From the NCBI GenBank assembly GCA_965372355.1, contig CBDVBZ010000125.1, forward strand, positions 1 to 9,967: DNA of 9,967 nucleotides, read 5' to 3'. This DNA comes from CBDVBZ01 sp965372355. GTDB lineage: Bacteria; Krumholzibacteriota; Krumholzibacteriia; WVZY01. Both the position numbers and the translations under genes were made by a program. Within the stretch, counting starts at the first letter, position 1, and each line of letters opens with the position of its first letter. Of the stretch, positions 5,875 through 9,967 are shown in pieces. A model generated the notes under the pieces. It saw only the letters and a list, made by a program, of their open reading frames with translations, was not told where the DNA came from and did not search any database.

Positions 5875-7041
5875 ATGATAAGAGCACACGGCGGCCGGCT
5901 GATCAACCGCATGGCCGGGGAATCGAAGATCGAGTCCCTCGTGACCGAGGCGGGCACGTTGCCGGCACTCGTCTTGAACCGTCGCGAGGCCGCGGATGCG
6001 GCGTTGATCGCAAACGGCGCCATGAGCCCGCTCGAGGGTTTTATGACGCTCGACGAGTACAAAAGCGTGATCGAGAGACGACGCCTCCCTCTCGGGTTGC
6101 CGTGGACGATTCCCATCACGCTCTCCGTCAAGGATGTGGAGATCGCGAAGCGTCAAACCCCGTTTCGTGCGGCCCTCCAAACGAGCGACGGCGGCACCGT
6201 CGGTATCATGAACGTCACCGACATATACGAATTCGACAAAAAAAAAGAGGCGGAGGCCGTGCTCCTGACGCACGACAACGCGCATCCCAGTGTTCGTTAC
6301 CTCAACGGACTGGGTCGTTTCTATGCCGGCGGACAGATCACGCTTTTCGAGAGAGTCCTCGATGACACGCGCTTTGCCAACTACACACTCGACCCGAGGG
6401 AATGCCGGATTCTGTTCAAGACCAAAGGCTGGGAACGCGTGGTTGCCTTCGAGACACGCCACCCGATCCACCGCGGGCAAGAGTATCTCCAGAAGTGCGC
6501 GCTCGAAGGTGTCGACGGTCTGCTCACACACCCGATCATGGGCGAACCGCGGCCCGGTGACATCCCGGCCGAGGTTCGCATGCAATGTTATCTCGCGATG
6601 ATGAACAACTATTTTCCGCCCGACCGTGTCGCGCTCTCACTCCTGCCCGCCGCCATGCGCTATGCCGGGCCCCGTGAGGCGATCTTTCACGCGATCCTCG
6701 AGAAGAACTACGGCTGCACGCATTTTATTGTCGGTCGCGACCACGCCGGCATCGGTTCGTTCTACGGCCGTTATGACGCGCACCGGATCTTCGATGACTA
6801 CGAGCCCGGCGAGCTGGATATCGTCCCGATCATGTTCGACGAGGCCTTTTACTGTCAGCGATGTCACGGTTTTGGCTCGCAGAAGACCTGCGCGCACGAC
6901 GACGAGGACCGCATGTTTCTGAGTGGGACGAGGGTCCGCGAGCTGCTCGAGGCGCGTCAGAAGCTCCCCATCGAGCTTGCGCGCCCGGAAGTCGCCAAGA
7001 TACTCGAAGACCATTACACACAACCACAAACCAAGCACTAG
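5875..7041 (+). CDS. sat: Sulfate adenylyltransferase (ATP sulfurylase), active-site variant
   Basis: Cytosolic enzyme of the Sat/PUA-like family that makes APS and pyrophosphate from ATP and sulfate. The 388-aa product has the N-terminal PUA-like part (RAHGGRLINR, then GAMSPLEGFM) and the catalytic nucleotidyltransferase domain. Clear family blocks are SLLPAAMRYAGPREA, GRDHAG (287-292) and a likely zinc site C327-x2-C330-x8-C339-x-H341, followed by EDRMFLSGTRVREL. The usual QTRNPxHRAHE signature reads ETRHPIHRGQE (193-203): E193 replaces sulfate-binding Gln, H196 replaces Asn, and Q202 replaces the second His of HxxH. The rest is well conserved, so this is not a decaying gene. The ATG follows a strong GGAGGAGAAGG site by 4 nt. 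Next gene starts 18 nt downstream. Sulfate is the default substrate; altered substrate or kinetics is possible. Confidence 0.93.
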   Translation: MIRAHGGRLINRMAGESKIESLVTEAGTLPALVLNRREAADAALIANGAMSPLEGFMTLDEYKSVIERRRLPLGLPWTIPITLSVKDVEIAKRQTPFRAALQTSDGGTVGIMNVTDIYEFDKKKEAEAVLLTHDNAHPSVRYLNGLGRFYAGGQITLFERVLDDTRFANYTLDPRECRILFKTKGWERVVAFETRHPIHRGQEYLQKCALEGVDGLLTHPIMGEPRPGDIPAEVRMQCYLAMMNNYFPPDRVALSLLPAAMRYAGPREAIFHAILEKNYGCTHFIVGRDHAGIGSFYGRYDAHRIFDDYEPGELDIVPIMFDEAFYCQRCHGFGSQKTCAHDDEDRMFLSGTRVRELLEARQKLPIELARPEVAKILEDHYTQPQTKH

Positions 7042-7059
7042 AGAAACGGAGCGCACACC

Positions 7060-8445
7060 ATGGGCAAAAGACTCGTCGTCATCGGTCTGGATTGTGTGAC
7101 ACCGCAGCTGCTCTACGGCGAGTGGCTCGACGAGATGCCCAACATCAAGCGTCTGGTGACCGAGGGCTATGCAGGCAACATGGTCTCGACCATCCCGCCG
7201 ATCACCGTGCCTGCGTGGATGTCGATGATGACATCGCAGGACCCGGGGATGCTCGGGTGCTATGGTTTCCGCAACCGCAGGAGCTACGGCTACGAAGATC
7301 TCTATATCACGAGCTCCAAGTATATCCAGGCGAAGACTGTGTGGAATTATCTCTCGCGGAATCGCTTGCGATCGTTGATTGTCGGCGTGCCATTGACGTA
7401 TCCCCCTAAACCTCTAAACGGAATACTCGTATCCAGCTTTTTGACACCTTCCAAAGACGTCCCGTACACATACCCGGCCGATTATCAGCCGACGCTCGAG
7501 AAAGCGGCGGATGGGGACTATGTGATTGATGTCAGGGATTTCCGCACATCGGAGAAGGACCGTCTCCTGGAGCAGATCTACAATATGACGCGGCGGCGCT
7601 TCAAGGCGTTCCGCCACATGCTGACGACCGAGGACTGGGACTTCGCGATGATGGTCGAGATGGGGCCGGATCGCCTTCACCACGCGTTCTGGCGATATTG
7701 TGACCGGGAGCATCGTCTATACGAGCCGGGCAACCCATACGAAAACGCCATCCACGATTATTATGTCTATATGGACGAGGAGATCGGCAAGACACTCGAG
7801 AAGCTGCCGTCCGATGTTTCGGTCATCGTCGTCTCGGATCACGGGGCAAAGGGCATGCACGGCGGCATTTGCATCAATGAGTTTTTGATCAAGGAAGGCC
7901 TTTTGAACGTCAAGAACTACCCGGATGAGCCCGAGCGGCTCGGGCCGGCTAATATAGACTGGGCCAACACGAAAGTCTGGGGTGAGGGCGGATACTACGC
8001 GCGCGTGTTCTTGAATGTCAAAGGCCGTGAGCCAAATGGAATCATCCCCGCGTCTGAATACGAATCGTTTCGTGAGATGATAAAACGTAAAATAGAGAAC
8101 ATTCCGGACGAGAATGGCGAGTCCATTGGGACAAAAGTCTTTCTACCGGAAGATGTCTATAAAGAATGCAAGAATATCCCCCCCGATTTGATCGTCTACT
8201 TTGGCGATCTCAACTGGCGGAGCGCCGGCACGATCGGCCATCGCCAGATTCACATATTCGAAAACGATACGGGCCCGGATGATGCGAATCATGCCCAGGA
8301 GGGCATCTTCATCTGGCACAACGCGGCGGGTCTCGGCGGACGCGATCACACGATGTCGATTTATGATATCGCTCCCTCGATCCTCGATTTCTACTCGATA
8401 CCGATCCCCGAAGACATGATCGGCAAGCCGCTCCAACACTCGTAA
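7060..8445 (+). CDS. AP-superfamily phosphodiesterase/nucleotide pyrophosphatase-like protein (Thr nucleophile)
   Basis: 461-aa soluble protein of the alkaline phosphatase superfamily, type I phosphodiesterase/nucleotide pyrophosphatase branch (close to the predicted phosphohydrolases of COG3379). All seven residues expected of a two-metal NPP-type site can be placed: D11 (VIGLDC), nucleophile T49 (PPITVPAW), D204 and H208 (GPDRLHH), D260 and H261 (VSDHG) and H411 (NHAQEGIF). The C-terminus DIAPSILDFYSIPIPEDMIGKPL is typical of the family. There is no signal peptide, so it probably acts in the cytosol. Between sat and cysC it may hydrolyse a nucleotide or sulfonucleotide product such as pyrophosphate, APS, PAPS or PAP, or an unrelated phosphodiester; the substrate is not evident. 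It lacks the LGY tail of its neighbours. A short GGAG lies about 8 nt before the ATG. Confidence 0.88.
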   Translation: MGKRLVVIGLDCVTPQLLYGEWLDEMPNIKRLVTEGYAGNMVSTIPPITVPAWMSMMTSQDPGMLGCYGFRNRRSYGYEDLYITSSKYIQAKTVWNYLSRNRLRSLIVGVPLTYPPKPLNGILVSSFLTPSKDVPYTYPADYQPTLEKAADGDYVIDVRDFRTSEKDRLLEQIYNMTRRRFKAFRHMLTTEDWDFAMMVEMGPDRLHHAFWRYCDREHRLYEPGNPYENAIHDYYVYMDEEIGKTLEKLPSDVSVIVVSDHGAKGMHGGICINEFLIKEGLLNVKNYPDEPERLGPANIDWANTKVWGEGGYYARVFLNVKGREPNGIIPASEYESFREMIKRKIENIPDENGESIGTKVFLPEDVYKECKNIPPDLIVYFGDLNWRSAGTIGHRQIHIFENDTGPDDANHAQEGIFIWHNAAGLGGRDHTMSIYDIAPSILDFYSIPIPEDMIGKPLQHS

Positions 8446-8455
8446 AGGAGGCACC

Positions 8456-9058
8456 GTGAAAGGATTCACGCTTTGGTTCACTGGAATACCCTGTTCGGGC
8501 AAATCCACGCTGGCGCGACGGATCGAGGAGACGCTGCTCGAACGCGGCGTCAACTGCGAGGTCCTGGATGGCGATGAGGTGCGCGAGAATCTCAGCAAAG
8601 AGCTGACGTTCAGCAAACAAGACCGCGATACAAACATCCGTAGAATTGGCTATGTCTGCAAGCTGCTCTCGCGCAACGGGGCGATCGCCATCGCGGCGGC
8701 CATCTCACCGTACAGGGCGCTCAGGGACGAGATCCGCAAACAGCACGAGCGTTTTGTCGAGGTGTACGTGGATGCCCCGCTGGAGACATGTGAGACACGC
8801 GATGTCAAGGGCATGTACAAGCTCGCGCGCCAGGGCAAGATCAAGAACTTCACCGGTGTGTCCGATCCCTACGAACCGCCGGACAACCCGGAGATCGCCG
8901 TCGAGACGGACAAGGAAAGCATCGACGACAGTGTCAACAAGATCATCCGCACGCTCGAGCTGATGAGCTATATTCCGGGCGTCGACGCGGAGACCGAGTA
9001 TTCCCCCGAAGAGGAGGAAAAGATCAAGAACCGCCTCCGGGATCTCGGCTATATCTAA
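8456..9058 (+). CDS. cysC: Adenylyl-sulfate (APS) kinase with C-terminal LGY tail
   Basis: Phosphorylates APS at the 3' position to give PAPS; cytosolic P-loop kinase. The 200-aa product begins directly with the kinase core: Walker A GIPCSGKST (residues 10-18), VLDGDEVRENL (D38-G-D40), DRDTNIRRIGYV, ISPYR (83-87), EVYVDAPLETCETRDVKGMY and FTGVSDPYEPP, all in the canonical order for CysC. After the core there is a linker and a charged tail, EYSPEEEEKIKNRLRDLGYI, which standard CysC does not need and which matches the end of the ribbon-helix-helix protein. The GTG start is preceded by a perfect AAAGGAGG that overlaps the stop codon of the upstream phosphodiesterase gene; 4 nt separate it from the GTG. 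The next gene starts 1 nt after the TAA. It should act on the product of the adjacent sat. Confidence 0.96.
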   Translation: MKGFTLWFTGIPCSGKSTLARRIEETLLERGVNCEVLDGDEVRENLSKELTFSKQDRDTNIRRIGYVCKLLSRNGAIAIAAAISPYRALRDEIRKQHERFVEVYVDAPLETCETRDVKGMYKLARQGKIKNFTGVSDPYEPPDNPEIAVETDKESIDDSVNKIIRTLELMSYIPGVDAETEYSPEEEEKIKNRLRDLGYI

Positions 9059-9059
9059 A

Positions 9060-9967
9060 ATGGCGTTCAAACTCTTCAAACGAAAAGGCAAGAAGGCCTG
9101 TGTGGTGGGGCTCGACGGGGTGCCGCATTCCCTGCTGTGCGCAATGATGGACAAGGGCATCATGCCCAACACCCGTCGGATCATGGGCGATGGCGTCCTG
9201 CGCTCGATGACCGTCACGCTGCCCGAGATCTCATCGGTGAGCTGGTCCACGTTTATGACCGGCAAGAACCCCGGCGAGCACGGGATCTATGGCTTTACCG
9301 ACCTCAAGGAGAACAGCTACGACCTCTGCTTCCCCATGTTCCGGGATCTCAAATGCGAGACGATTTGGGATCGTCTGGGCCGCAGCGGTTTACAAAGTAT
9401 TGTTGTCAATCAGCCATCGACCTACCCCGCCCGCGAGATACCGGGGGTCCTGATATCGGGGTTCGTGGCGATCGACATCGACAAGGCGCTCTACCCACGC
9501 AAATACCTGGCCTCGCTCGCCCGCGCCCGTTACCGGGTGGACATTGATACGGAAAAGTGCCGGGATGACCCCGAGCGGCTCTTCCTCGGTCTCGGCTTTC
9601 TTCTCAACTGTCGCAAGGCGATCATCGAGGAGCTGTGGCGCAAGGAAGACTGGAATCTTATGGAGATCATCGTCACCGGCACCGACCGGCTCCATCATTT
9701 TATGTGGGATGCCTGGGAAGACCCCGCGCACGAGCATCACGAGAGTTTTTTGAACTACTACCGGCAGGTCGATGACTTTGTGGGCTGGGTCCACGACAAA
9801 TTCGCCGGCGAGTCGGATGATAATAATTTCTTTATGCTATCGGACCACGGGTTCTGCGGGACCCGGCACGAATTGAATGTCAATTCGATCTTAGAAGAAC
9901 ATGGCTTTTTGTCTTTTGATGCTGGCGGTGACAAAGACGCGGGGCTGGGTGCTATCAATGAATCGTC
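9060..9967 (+). CDS. AP-superfamily phosphodiesterase-like protein (Ser nucleophile), 3' end outside window
   Basis: The frame is open from ATG 9060 to the window end (302 complete codons, no stop), 1 nt after the cysC stop, so translation is probably coupled; cysC's terminal region GAGGAGG lies 40-50 nt upstream, too far to be its own site. Like the earlier phosphodiesterase-like gene it belongs to the COG3379-like AP superfamily: D19 (VVGLDG), PEISSVSWSTFMTGKNPGEH with predicted nucleophile S58, D209 and H213 (GTDRLHH), D262 and H263 (LSDHG). The last metal-ligand His and the C-terminus lie beyond the window. The N-terminus is strongly basic (MAFKLFKRKGKK) with no hydrophobic signal segment. 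Sequence similarity to the first AP enzyme is limited to motifs, so these are divergent paralogues, not a recent duplication. Confidence 0.88.
   Translation, partial: MAFKLFKRKGKKACVVGLDGVPHSLLCAMMDKGIMPNTRRIMGDGVLRSMTVTLPEISSVSWSTFMTGKNPGEHGIYGFTDLKENSYDLCFPMFRDLKCETIWDRLGRSGLQSIVVNQPSTYPAREIPGVLISGFVAIDIDKALYPRKYLASLARARYRVDIDTEKCRDDPERLFLGLGFLLNCRKAIIEELWRKEDWNLMEIIVTGTDRLHHFMWDAWEDPAHEHHESFLNYYRQVDDFVGWVHDKFAGESDDNNFFMLSDHGFCGTRHELNVNSILEEHGFLSFDAGGDKDAGLGAINES

Noticed and set aside
7060..9967. Recent tandem duplication of the AP-superfamily genes
   Set aside because: Similarity is confined to metal-site motifs; lengths, N-termini and nucleophile differ, so they are old paralogues.
1..9967. 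CRISPR arrays, insertion sequences, integrase or attachment site at the tRNA
   Set aside because: No direct-repeat arrays, transposase or integrase frames, and no second copy of the tRNA 3' end in the window.

Overview
The window looks like chromosomal DNA from a diderm (Gram-negative-type) bacterium of moderately high G+C. The main taxonomic hint is DnaK, which carries the extra segment near residues 80-100 typical of Gram-negative DnaK and absent from Bacillus-type DnaK. No phylum can be assigned from sequence alone. There are no phage genes, insertion sequences or CRISPR arrays.

Left half (about 1-5350), all protein genes on the minus strand. Reading leftward from the centre: a polytopic membrane protein of the lysylphosphatidylglycerol-synthase transmembrane family (4321-5349); a class II tRNA nucleotidyltransferase/poly(A)-polymerase-like enzyme with an HD domain (2964-4334), overlapping it by 14 nt; a small unrecognised ORF (2418-2732); dnaK (231-2180), standing alone without grpE or dnaJ beside it; and a tRNA-Val(GAC) gene with encoded CCA (22-98). 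Between the nucleotidyltransferase and the small ORF, on the plus strand, a good promoter-like sequence precedes a closed, strongly structured segment that ends in a T-run (about 2865-2963). This is a candidate small RNA of about 100 nt.

Right half (about 5500-9967), all on the plus strand and tightly packed: a 77-aa ribbon-helix-helix protein, ATP sulfurylase (sat), a phosphodiesterase/nucleotide-pyrophosphatase-like enzyme of the alkaline phosphatase (AP) superfamily, APS kinase (cysC), and a second AP-superfamily enzyme cut by the window end. A sigma70-like promoter and an inverted repeat near its start site precede the first gene. The set can make APS and then PAPS. No APS/PAPS reductase or sulfotransferase is visible, so the use of activated sulfate here is unknown.

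The most unusual features are in this right-hand cluster. The putative regulator and APS kinase, unrelated in fold, end in the same C-terminal tail (E-[FY]-S-...-L-R-x-L-G-Y-[LI]), suggesting a shared docking peptide. The ATP sulfurylase has Glu, His and Gln at three positions of its QxRN/HxxH active-site signature that are normally Gln, Asn and His. The two AP-superfamily enzymes flank APS kinase and differ in predicted nucleophile (Thr versus Ser). The cluster may be a dedicated activated-sulfate (or related nucleotide) system.
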